NCBI GenBank assembly: GCA_014764605.1
Contig: JACXWG010000011.1
Location: forward strand, 1 to 36,606
Reading direction: 5' to 3'
Origin: Quinella sp. 1Q5
GTDB taxonomy: Bacteria > Bacillota > Negativicutes > Selenomonadales > Selenomonadaceae
DNA length: 36,606 nucleotides
In this document: positions 14,469 to 22,508 of the stretch, piece by piece
Position numbering within the stretch: position 1 is the first letter of the stretch
Layout of the letters: the number at the start of each line of letters is the position of its first letter
The notes under the pieces: generated by a model
What the model was told of the DNA's origin: nothing
The model's input: the letters and a program-made list of their open reading frames with translations, nothing else
The model's database searches: none
Program-made: the position numbers and the translations under genes

Positions 14469-15971
14469 TCAAATCCCCTCGATGAACATGATTGGCAGTT
14501 CTTTAATCCGCAGGCGATTTTTCCTTAGCCACACAGTCAGCATTCTCTCCACAAAGAAGGCAACCAATCGTCGCGGCGTGAACGGGAGGTCGGCAAGGTT
14601 TATCGTCCGCAAAACTTCTTCAGTTGCGTCTATGATGAACGAGAACAGCCAACGGCAATAGGCGTCGAGAATATATTTGCGCGTGATAAACAGATTGCAT
14701 TTGTAGAGCGTCGACGAGTTCAACACGTAGTCGAAGGCGTCTAGGTAATCGGGCTGAGCCTGCAGAAGGTGTTTCCTAATAACCGCCTCGCCTAGGGTCG
14801 TAAGAGTTTCTCCGCAGTCGTTGATAATCCATTCACGTTGCGTCAGGCCGCCGAAATAAACTTCGGAAACAATGATGTCGTAGCGTTTCAAAATCTTCAA
14901 AGCCTCTTCGCGGGACAGAATCTTATCGTAAGCGTAGGTCGTGTCGTTTGACGTGGTAAAGAACCTGCGATAGTGGCAAAGCCCAAGGGTTGTGTGGCGG
15001 GTGTTCTTCCACATCCAATAAAGCGCGGTGATTTCGTTAAGGTAGACATTAAGGCGGCTGATATTGTCGCCAGTGTCGTCGCCGAGGTGACCGAAGTCGC
15101 CATTAACGTCGCGTCCGCCTTGAATGATTTTGTAACCTTCGGGCGGAGTGGCAAGCTCAATATTCTTGTAGGTGACTGCGTAAACGCAAAAATCTTCGGG
15201 CGGGGTGAGCCGCTTTAAGATATACCACTTGACCGCGCCGCCATTGAGAGCACTAACCTCCGCGAACCTATTCAAGTTGGCTAAGATGTATTGTTCAAGT
15301 TCGGAACCCGAACGCGCAAAGGTTATCACGGTGTCAGCAATGTTTTCTAGGAGGATAAACGCGCTGTCGAAGTCGATGGGCTTGCGTTCGATGATTAAAG
15401 CCACGTCATAGTGTTTGAGACCAACTGCCGCGAGATTTTTATAAACGTGCGTGTAAATGTTCTCCGTCATGGGCGGCATTGATTTATCGGATACGGCGTC
15501 AATCTCCGTGAAATCGTTGGCTAGCTTAGTAAAAACTCTGCCGCGAGCAAAGTAGCCGTCAACGTCAAGTAGCGTCTTAACGGAAGAATTCTTCAAGAAG
15601 GGCAATAGCCGCAAGTCGGCGTTGGTGTCATAAAGGAAATCGGGCGGCGAGGCTTTAAATTGCTCAAGCGTGACGACCTGCGATGACAGATACCCACGCT
15701 TATAGGCATTGTTGCGGAAGGGTGCCAAGTCTCTTTGATTGACAAAAAGGAAATAGTCTGCCGCGCCACTCTGCAGGAACTTCACTAACGCGGACAAGTC
15801 CTGAAGCTTGTCGTTGAAAAAAATTTTGTTGTCCTGCACAAAGTCAAAGCCGTCGCCTGAGGTTTGCGCGTGCCCGACGATTTTAAATGGGCGATTGCCA
15901 ATGCGCGATAAGAACTCTGCCTCGTCGCCGCAAAGTAAAACCTTCGGCACGAAACCAAATTCATTTCCCAT
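14469..15971 (-). CDS. DUF4422 domain protein with two N-terminal modules, copy 1
   Basis: 500 residues in three parts. Residues 1-120: a Rossmann-like segment starting FVPKVLLCGDEAEF, resembling the N-terminus of the DUF1919 proteins. Residues 130-260: an unassigned domain with LLDVDGYFARG and VALIIERKP, possibly a degenerate methyltransferase fold (speculative). Residues about 280-500: DUF4422, with LGDDTGDNIS (296-305), NEITALYWMWKN and LCHYRRFF (331-338). DUF4422 proteins are glycosyltransferase-like and occur in capsule and O-antigen loci. ATG 15971 has GGAGG 8 bases ahead. It shares its architecture and about half its residues with the upstream paralogue at 16036-17469. Confidence 0.82.
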   Translation of the reverse strand: MGNEFGFVPKVLLCGDEAEFLSRIGNRPFKIVGHAQTSGDGFDFVQDNKIFFNDKLQDLSALVKFLQSGAADYFLFVNQRDLAPFRNNAYKRGYLSSQVVTLEQFKASPPDFLYDTNADLRLLPFLKNSSVKTLLDVDGYFARGRVFTKLANDFTEIDAVSDKSMPPMTENIYTHVYKNLAAVGLKHYDVALIIERKPIDFDSAFILLENIADTVITFARSGSELEQYILANLNRFAEVSALNGGAVKWYILKRLTPPEDFCVYAVTYKNIELATPPEGYKIIQGGRDVNGDFGHLGDDTGDNISRLNVYLNEITALYWMWKNTRHTTLGLCHYRRFFTTSNDTTYAYDKILSREEALKILKRYDIIVSEVYFGGLTQREWIINDCGETLTTLGEAVIRKHLLQAQPDYLDAFDYVLNSSTLYKCNLFITRKYILDAYCRWLFSFIIDATEEVLRTINLADLPFTPRRLVAFFVERMLTVWLRKNRLRIKELPIMFIEGI

Positions 15972-15989
15972 AACGTTTCCTCCTTACCA

Positions 15990-16018
15990 AAAGAGCGATT
16001 GCCGAAATCAGCAACCGC
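15990..16018 (-). terminator. Hairpin between the two DUF4422 genes
   Basis: On the minus strand GCGGTTGC pairs with GCAATCGC (one wobble) around an 8-base loop and is followed by TCTTTT. The T tract is short, so it may be an attenuating rather than a full terminator, lowering expression of the downstream copy and copA. Confidence 0.55.
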
Positions 16019-16035
16019 CCGAAAATGTTTTATCG

Positions 16036-17469
16036 TTAGATGTCTTCAATGAACATAACGTTCAGTTCATTGATTCGCAACCGATTATTGAGGAGCCACA
16101 CCGTCAGCATTCGTTCAGCGAAGTAGCCCATAACGCGTCGTCTCTTTAGCGGTGTCGTGTCGAGGTCTGCCTTGCGCAAAAATTCTTCGGTAGCGTCGAT
16201 TAGGAACGAGAACAGCCACTTGCAGTAAGCGTCGAAGATATTTCTGCGGGTGACGAACATATTGCACCGATAAAAAGATTTCGAGTTCAGCACGTAGTCT
16301 AGGGCGTCGACGTAATCTGGTTGAGCTTGCTGAATATATTTTTTAATGATTGTCTCGCCTAGGTTAGTAAGCGTCTTGCCGCAATCGGCGCGAATGAGTT
16401 CCCGTTGAAGCCGCCCGATATAAATCTTTGCAACGATGATTTCGTAGTCCTCCAAAATCTTCAACGCGTCGTCCGCAGTTAAAATCTTGTCGTAGGAAAA
16501 AATTTTATCATCAGCGGTAGTGAAGAACCTGCGATACTGATAAAAGCCAATCGCAGTGTGCTTAGTGTTCTTCCATATCCAATAAAGCGCGGTGACTTCG
16601 TTAAGGTAAGGATTAAGGCAACTGATATTGTCGCCGGTATCGTCGCCGAGATAGCCGAGATCGTCCTTGCTCGCCCGTCCCGCGTGAATGATTTTGTAAC
16701 CTTCGGGCAAGCGTCCTTCGTGAGGTGTAAGCTTGTGCGTGGCTACGTAATTGTAAAAGTCTTCGGGCGTTCGACGTGTGAGGAAGTGCCAAGCTCCCGT
16801 GCTCGTCTTCAAAGTGGAGTGCTCGTCAAAATTTCTCGTCGCCAAATGTCTTTCAAGTTCAGAATTCGTTCGGGCAAAAGTTATCACAGTCAAGGAAGTG
16901 TCCTTCAAGCGGTCAAACATGGCGTCGAAGTCAGCTGGTTTGCGTTCGACGATTAAGGCGGCGTCGAAACGTTTAAAGCCGACCTCGTCAAGACTTCTGT
17001 AAGTGCGCCTGCAGATGTTTTCCTTTATTGGTAGTAGCGGCTCGGCTGAAACGCATTCAATCTCCGTCAAGTCGTTGTCGAGTTTCGTAAAAAGTTTTCC
17101 CTGCGAAAAGTATGCGTCAACGTCAAGCAAAGTTTTAATCGCGGCGGTTTTAAGCTGCCGGATAAGCAAGACTTCGCTTTCGGCGTCGTAGAAAAATTCG
17201 CGGGGAAAGGATTTGAACTCATCAAGCGTGACTATATTTTGGGAGAGGAATCCTTTCTTGCGAGCCTCGTTTATGAAGGTGCGACATTCCTTGAGCTTGA
17301 CGAAAACAAGATAATCTGCTGCGCCACTCTGCAGGAATTTTATCACTGCAGACAAGTCCTGAAGTTTAGGTTGTCCGATTAGTTCAAACGGACGGTTGCC
17401 GACTTGCGCTAAAAATTCCTTCTCGTCGCCGCAAAGTAAAATCTTCGGCACGAAACTTAAGCTTTGCAT
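16036..17469 (-). CDS. DUF4422 domain protein with two N-terminal modules, copy 2
   Basis: 477 residues, paralogue of the gene at 14469-15971 with the same three parts: N-terminal FVPKILLCGDEKEF, middle LLDVDAYFSQG and ALIVERKP, and DUF4422 with LGDDTGDNIS, NEVTALYWIWKN and FYQYRRFF. The HYRR histidine of copy 1 is a glutamine here (QYRR). The N-terminus lacks an 18-residue stretch present in copy 1. ATG 17469 is preferred over the in-frame ATG at 17487, because AAGGA precedes it at normal distance and it aligns with the paralogue start; the upstream six codons belong to a scrap of a DUF1919 gene. Probably a glycosyltransferase-like enzyme of surface polysaccharide synthesis; substrate unknown. 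Confidence 0.82.
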   Translation of the reverse strand: MQSLSFVPKILLCGDEKEFLAQVGNRPFELIGQPKLQDLSAVIKFLQSGAADYLVFVKLKECRTFINEARKKGFLSQNIVTLDEFKSFPREFFYDAESEVLLIRQLKTAAIKTLLDVDAYFSQGKLFTKLDNDLTEIECVSAEPLLPIKENICRRTYRSLDEVGFKRFDAALIVERKPADFDAMFDRLKDTSLTVITFARTNSELERHLATRNFDEHSTLKTSTGAWHFLTRRTPEDFYNYVATHKLTPHEGRLPEGYKIIHAGRASKDDLGYLGDDTGDNISCLNPYLNEVTALYWIWKNTKHTAIGFYQYRRFFTTADDKIFSYDKILTADDALKILEDYEIIVAKIYIGRLQRELIRADCGKTLTNLGETIIKKYIQQAQPDYVDALDYVLNSKSFYRCNMFVTRRNIFDAYCKWLFSFLIDATEEFLRKADLDTTPLKRRRVMGYFAERMLTVWLLNNRLRINELNVMFIEDI

Positions 17470-17484
17470 AACGTTTTCCTTTTG

Positions 17485-17517
17485 CATATTAATCAGCGGA
17501 GTTTTCTTGTCATAAAG
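17485..17517 (-). pseudogene. Stray 3' end of a DUF1919 gene upstream of DUF4422 copy 2
   Basis: The minus strand reads LYDKKTPLINM, a close match to the LLYGKKTPLIDM tail shared by the DUF1919 genes, and it runs without a stop into the DUF4422 ribosome binding region. It marks a former DUF1919-DUF4422 junction. Confidence 0.75.
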
Positions 17518-17519
17518 AT

Positions 17520-18467
17520 TTAATAAAATGGATTAGGGATAAAATAAGTTTCATTGTAACCCATATCAATCAGCGGATTTTTCTTGCCATAAAGGAGCAT
17601 GTCAAACGGGTCGTAGCATAAATCCATCTTTATAACAGAAACATTGACAAACTCTCTTAACTCAAGAACATTTGAATTATTCCATTCACGCGCTTTAGTT
17701 TTTCTCACTTCAGTGGGAATGTAAAACGCTGAAGGCAAATCCGACTTAAAAGGCACGAAACAAACTTTCTTTTCGTACGGGAGCGCATCGAACTGCTCCA
17801 AAGTATGTTTGTCTTCATCGTTAAGGTACATTTCTATGAAGAGATTATCCCAGTTGATACGTGGCTTTCTTCTTTCCCACATTTCGATAAAGTCTTTAAA
17901 ATTCGCGTAATGATACGCACTTACCACAATGTCGCCGAGGTTAGCGAAATTATGTTTTTTACCACTCGCATAAATCTTTTGCTCTCTAAATGTCGGCAGT
18001 TCTTTCATGTAATCACGTGGTGCACTGAGAAAGTGAATAAAATCTTTACTAGACAAAAATCCAAAGTTACCTAATGGCGACAGAAAGGGCAACTCCAGCA
18101 GATGCGAAATCAAATTACCAAAACAATTCATTGAGAAAATCGAAAGGTGCGACCGTTGCAGTTGGAGATGCTTTTCAAGTGTAAAGCCAGGAATACAGAC
18201 AATCCAATCGCTCAGTAATTTTTCTTCGGGTAGACCGAATTGAACAGCATTTTGTCTGGCTTTCTGAATACCACGACCATAGAAACCATTATGTGCGCCG
18301 ACTAAAAGGAGAACATCATACTGCCCCCCCCCGTCAACCTTGGCAATGTTTTCGTTTACCGCTTCGCCGACAATCTCAATTCCGTTATGCTATTCTTCCA
18401 GAATCTTAATCGCCTTGTCTTTAAAGCTCGTGTCGTCTGAAACGTGCCAGATTAAAACTTTTAACAT
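17520..18467 (-). pseudogene. DUF1919 family protein, copy 3, interrupted by an amber codon
   Basis: From ATG 18467 the frame reads MLKVLIWHVSDDTSF, then KILEE and an in-frame TAG (18390-18392, codon 26) where copy 2 has CAG (glutamine). The same frame then stays open for 290 codons: HNGIEIVGEAVNENIAKV, YDVLLLVGAH, LSIFSMNCFGNLISHLL, RRKPRINWDNLFIE, KKVCFVPF, to GKKNPLIDM plus an extra GYNETYFIPNPFY. A product restarting at ATG 18131 would contain most of the DUF1919 core but no N-terminal segment. It begins 5 bases after the ileS stop and shares its leader sequence with copies 1 and 2. Confidence 0.85.
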
Positions 18468-18471
18468 CACA

Positions 18472-21400
18472 TCAAATCCTTTCTACGGCGAGGGAAATTT
18501 TTTCGCTGTTGACGTCCCAAGCCTTAGCGGCGTCGTGAATCGAGAAGATAATTTCGTTCGCCAAAGTGACGGCTTGAATCTCCTCTGCATTGCGGCGGAT
18601 AATCTCAGCTAGTTTGTCATTGCCCGACGCGAAAATTTTTATCCTGTCCGTGACTTCAAAATTGCTTTCGCGGCGCATGACTTGCACCTTGCTTATAATC
18701 TCGCGAACAAAGCCTTCTTCAATCAATTCGGGCGTCAGCGTCGTCGACAGGGCAATAGAAACGTCGCCTTCGCTTTGACAGTTGAAGCCTTCGCTCTGCG
18801 TGATTGTGATTTCAATGTCCTCCACCGTCAAAGTCAAATCGCCGAGTTTAAGTTCGCCCGTCTTGTAAAGTTCAAGCTTAGCGGCGGCACCGTCAAGCTT
18901 AGCCAATGCCTTTTGAACCTCGCCCATGCGTTTGCCGACCTTTTTGCCCAGAACGCGGAAGTTAGGCTTAATGTTGTACTTGATGAATTCGCCCATATCC
19001 GAGCGGAACTCCACGCGCTTAACGTTTAATTCGTCCTCGATAATCTCAACGAAGAACTTCGGCAACTCCTCCGCCTTAACGAACATATCCGCAACTGGTT
19101 GACGGTTCTTGATGTTAGCCGCATTGCGAGCCGCACGACCTAGCACGACGATTTTTAAGACGGAGTCCATATTGTGTTCCAAGTCGGCGTCTATGAATTT
19201 TTCGTCGGCTTGCGGGTAGTCGCAAAGGTGAACGCTTTCAGGAGCCGCCGCATCGATTGAACAAACCAGATTGCGATAAATATTTTCCGTGATGAAGGGC
19301 ACCATTGGAGCCGCCGCCTTAGCCAAAGTGACTAGCGCGGTGTACAACGTCATGTAAGCGTTAATCTTGTCCTGCTCCATACCTTTAGCCCAGAAACGTG
19401 CGCGACTGCGGCGAACATACCAGTTGCTCAGCTCGTCAACGAAATCTTGCAACGCTCGCGCAGATTCCGGAACTTTGTAATTCGTCAAGGCATCATCGAC
19501 AGTCTTAACCATAGTATTTAGCCGCGACAGGAGCCATTTATCCATAACGGGAAGTTTATCGTAGTCAAGCGTATACTTCGTGGCGTCGAAGTCGTCAATG
19601 TTAGCGTACAGCACGAAGAAGGCATAAGTATTCCACAGCGTGCCGAGGAACTTGCGCTGACCTTCGACGACCGCATCATCATGGAAACGATTTGGGAGCC
19701 ACGGCGCGGAATTTTCGTAGAAGTACCAGCGGATAGCGTCGGCTCCGTGCTTAGCGAGCGTTTCCATTGGCGCGACGGCATTGCCTTTGGACTTCGACAT
19801 TTTCTGCCCGTCTTTGTCTAGGACGAGTCCGAGCACAATACAATTTTTAAAGGAGGTGTCGTCGAAAATCAGCGTTGAGATTGCCATTAACGAATAGAAC
19901 CAGCCGCGAGTTTGGTCGACCGCCTCGCTTATGAAGTCGGCGGGGAAGTGGCTTTCAAATATCTCCTTGTTCTCGAAGGGATAATGCCACTGCGCAAAGG
20001 GCATCGCTCCTGAATCAAACCAACAGTCGATGACTTCGGGGACACGATGCATTTCTTTGCCGCACTTCGGACACGGAAAAGTTACCTTGTCAATATACGG
20101 GCGGTGCAACTCAATATCGTCCGGGCAATTCGTCGACAGCTGCTTAAGTTCTTCGATTGAGCCGATTGAATGTTGATGACCGCACTCGCACTCCCAAATA
20201 TTTAGCGGCGTACCCCAGTAGCGGTTGCGACTTATGCCCCAGTCTTGAACGTGTTCTAACCAATCGCCGAAACGCCCCTTGCCAATCGTCGGCGGAATCC
20301 AGTTGACTTTCTCATTGTTCTTAAGTAAGTCGTCCTTAACCGCCGTCATCTTGATGAACCACGACTCGCGGGCGTAGTAAATTAGCGGAGTATCGCAACG
20401 CCAACAATGCGGATAGCTGTGTTCAAACGGCGGAGCTTTGAACAGCTTGCCTGACTGCTTTAAGTCTTTAAGTATCAGCGGGTCGGCGTCCTTAACGAAA
20501 GTTCCCGCCCAATACGTTTCAGCCGTCATGTTGCCTTTGCCGTCTACGAACTGCACGAACGGAATATCATATTTTTTGCAAACGCGGTTATCGTCCTCGC
20601 CGAACGCCGGCGCACAGTGGACAATGCCGGTGCCGTCCTCGGTCGTAACGTAATCATCGCAGGTCACGTAATGCGCACGCTTGCCCGAACGTTTAACAAT
20701 CTCATCGGCGAACGGGTACAGCGGTTCATAGGCTTTATACTCAAGCTCCTTGCCCTTGTACGTCGCCAAAACTTTACGCTCGCCCTCGACGCCCTCGAAG
20801 ACTTTATCAACCAAAGCCGCCGCTAAGATATAAACCGTATCGCCGACTTGAATCTTGACGTAATCGACCTTTGGATTGACGCATAAGCACAGGTTTGAAG
20901 GCAACGTCCAAGGCGTCGTCGTCCAGGCTAAGAAGTAAGCGTCCTCGTCCGCGACTTTGAACTTAACGACCGCTGAACGCTCCTTGACGTCCTTATAACC
21001 CAATGCGACCTCGTGACTTGAAAGCGGCGTGCCACAGCGCGGACAATACGGAACGACCTTATGCCCCTTGTACAGCAAACCTTTATCCCAAATCTGCTTG
21101 AGTGCCCACCACTCCGACTCGATATAATCGTTCTCGTAAGTGATGTAAGGATTGTCCATGTCCGCCCAAAAGCCAACGACGCCGCTGAACTCTTCCCACA
21201 TAGTCTTGTACTTCCAGACCGACTCGCGGCATTTCTTTATGAAAGGCTCCATACCGTAAGCCTCGATTTGTTCCTTGCCGTTAATGCCGATTAGCTTTTC
21301 AACCTCAAGTTCGACCGGCAAGCCGTGAGTATCCCAACCAGCCTTGCGAAGAACCTTTTGCCCCTTCATAGAGTGATAGCGCGGGAACAAGTCTTTGATA

Positions 21401-21591
21401 ACGCGGGTCAAGACGTGCCCGATATGCGGCTGCCCATTTGCCGTCGGCGGTCCGTCATAGAAAGTATAAAGTTCGCAACCTTCGCGATTATCGATTGCCT
21501 TCTGTGCGATATTATTTTCCGCCCAAAAATTTTCGACTTCCTTCTCGCGGCTTGCGAAGTTCAAATTGGTATCAACCTTGCGATAAAGCAT
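18472..21591 (-). CDS. ileS: Isoleucyl-tRNA synthetase
   Basis: 1039 residues, longer than the roughly 930-residue E. coli form and closer to the long, eukaryote-like architecture also found in clostridia. Class I signature PHIGHV (residues 55-60) and KMSKSKGN; the editing domain contains LAWTTTPWTLPSNL; CPRCG and CPKCG pairs suggest zinc sites. It charges tRNA-Ile. GGAGG lies 8 bases ahead of the ATG. Only 41 bases separate it from the lipid kinase gene, leaving no room for a T-box leader. Its last 39 bases are found again, degenerate, at 10995-11033. Confidence 0.96.
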   Translation of the reverse strand: MLYRKVDTNLNFASREKEVENFWAENNIAQKAIDNREGCELYTFYDGPPTANGQPHIGHVLTRVIKDLFPRYHSMKGQKVLRKAGWDTHGLPVELEVEKLIGINGKEQIEAYGMEPFIKKCRESVWKYKTMWEEFSGVVGFWADMDNPYITYENDYIESEWWALKQIWDKGLLYKGHKVVPYCPRCGTPLSSHEVALGYKDVKERSAVVKFKVADEDAYFLAWTTTPWTLPSNLCLCVNPKVDYVKIQVGDTVYILAAALVDKVFEGVEGERKVLATYKGKELEYKAYEPLYPFADEIVKRSGKRAHYVTCDDYVTTEDGTGIVHCAPAFGEDDNRVCKKYDIPFVQFVDGKGNMTAETYWAGTFVKDADPLILKDLKQSGKLFKAPPFEHSYPHCWRCDTPLIYYARESWFIKMTAVKDDLLKNNEKVNWIPPTIGKGRFGDWLEHVQDWGISRNRYWGTPLNIWECECGHQHSIGSIEELKQLSTNCPDDIELHRPYIDKVTFPCPKCGKEMHRVPEVIDCWFDSGAMPFAQWHYPFENKEIFESHFPADFISEAVDQTRGWFYSLMAISTLIFDDTSFKNCIVLGLVLDKDGQKMSKSKGNAVAPMETLAKHGADAIRWYFYENSAPWLPNRFHDDAVVEGQRKFLGTLWNTYAFFVLYANIDDFDATKYTLDYDKLPVMDKWLLSRLNTMVKTVDDALTNYKVPESARALQDFVDELSNWYVRRSRARFWAKGMEQDKINAYMTLYTALVTLAKAAAPMVPFITENIYRNLVCSIDAAAPESVHLCDYPQADEKFIDADLEHNMDSVLKIVVLGRAARNAANIKNRQPVADMFVKAEELPKFFVEIIEDELNVKRVEFRSDMGEFIKYNIKPNFRVLGKKVGKRMGEVQKALAKLDGAAAKLELYKTGELKLGDLTLTVEDIEITITQSEGFNCQSEGDVSIALSTTLTPELIEEGFVREIISKVQVMRRESNFEVTDRIKIFASGNDKLAEIIRRNAEEIQAVTLANEIIFSIHDAAKAWDVNSEKISLAVERI

Positions 21592-21632
21592 TTAATGATT
21601 TCCTCCTTTGTAAGTGCGGCAATGTTATCACG

Positions 21633-22508
21633 TCAACAGAAAAAATTCAATGCGCAGGGGAGCGTCTCAATCCTAAGTGGCAAAGTGTTTCCAATCTCGC
21701 CGTCAAGGTCGCTCGTCAGCTGAACGGAAGAGCTTATCTCGAACGATTTAGCTTGCAGGGAAAAAATATTCTCATCGCTGTCAACAGACTCGCCCGCCAA
21801 AATTTTCTTTGCTAACGTCACGAGACTACTTGCCGAACATTTCTTTAGGGCAAGGAGGTCAAGTTTGCCGTCATCAATTTTCGCGGCGTCCGAAATCTTT
21901 TTGAAGCCCGCGACCGAAGGAGAGTTAAGCACCAAGAATAAAAAGGCGTCAACTGAAAACTTTTTCCCGTCCGCTACGATTTCAAACGGCACCGTCCTAA
22001 AATTTTTAAGCTCGCCGAGTCCGCGAAGGTAGTAAGCACTCTTGCCTAAGAAATTTTTCAAACGGGAGCCGACCTCGTGAGCTATCGACGTGAAGACTCC
22101 CGCACTCGCCACGTTGATAAAATATTCCGCGCCATTTACCAAACCCAAATCAACGGGACGCGTTCGACCTTCTGCCACGGCGTCGAAAGTTTTTTCTTCG
22201 TCAAGCTGAAGATGAGCCGCGAAATCATTGGACGTGCCAGAGCCTATGACGCCGACGGGTAAATCAATCGAATTCTTCTTGAGCCAATTAATCACGGCGT
22301 GCAAAGTTCCGTCGCCGCCCGCCGCAATTACGCCCTCCACACCCGACATCTTGACGCATTCAACGAAAGCTTTGTTATCGTCTGCACAAGTCCTGTAGAC
22401 CGACAAAAAGACTCCGCGCCATTGAAAATTTTCTATGACAGCGTCCAGACGATTCTTGAACGCGGCATGACCCGACACCGGATTATAGACGAGCAGAATT
22501 TTTTTCAT
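21633..22508 (-). CDS. Diacylglycerol kinase family lipid kinase (YegS/DgkB type)
   Basis: 291 residues. N-terminal MKKILLVYNPVSGHAAFKN, the nucleotide-binding AAGGDGTLHAVINWL (about residues 60-74) and VGVIGSGTSNDFA identify the DAG/sphingosine kinase catalytic fold. Members phosphorylate diacylglycerol or related lipids, often recycling lipid released by surface polymer synthesis, which suits its neighbour, a flippase. The start overlaps the flippase stop by four bases (ATGA, 22505-22508), so the two are translationally coupled. Lipid specificity is not evident. Confidence 0.88.
   Translation of the reverse strand: MKKILLVYNPVSGHAAFKNRLDAVIENFQWRGVFLSVYRTCADDNKAFVECVKMSGVEGVIAAGGDGTLHAVINWLKKNSIDLPVGVIGSGTSNDFAAHLQLDEEKTFDAVAEGRTRPVDLGLVNGAEYFINVASAGVFTSIAHEVGSRLKNFLGKSAYYLRGLGELKNFRTVPFEIVADGKKFSVDAFLFLVLNSPSVAGFKKISDAAKIDDGKLDLLALKKCSASSLVTLAKKILAGESVDSDENIFSLQAKSFEISSSVQLTSDLDGEIGNTLPLRIETLPCALNFFC

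Noticed and set aside
21592..21632. T-box riboswitch ahead of ileS
   Set aside because: Only 41 bases separate ileS from the upstream lipid kinase gene, too few for a T-box leader, and no T-box core sequence is seen in it.
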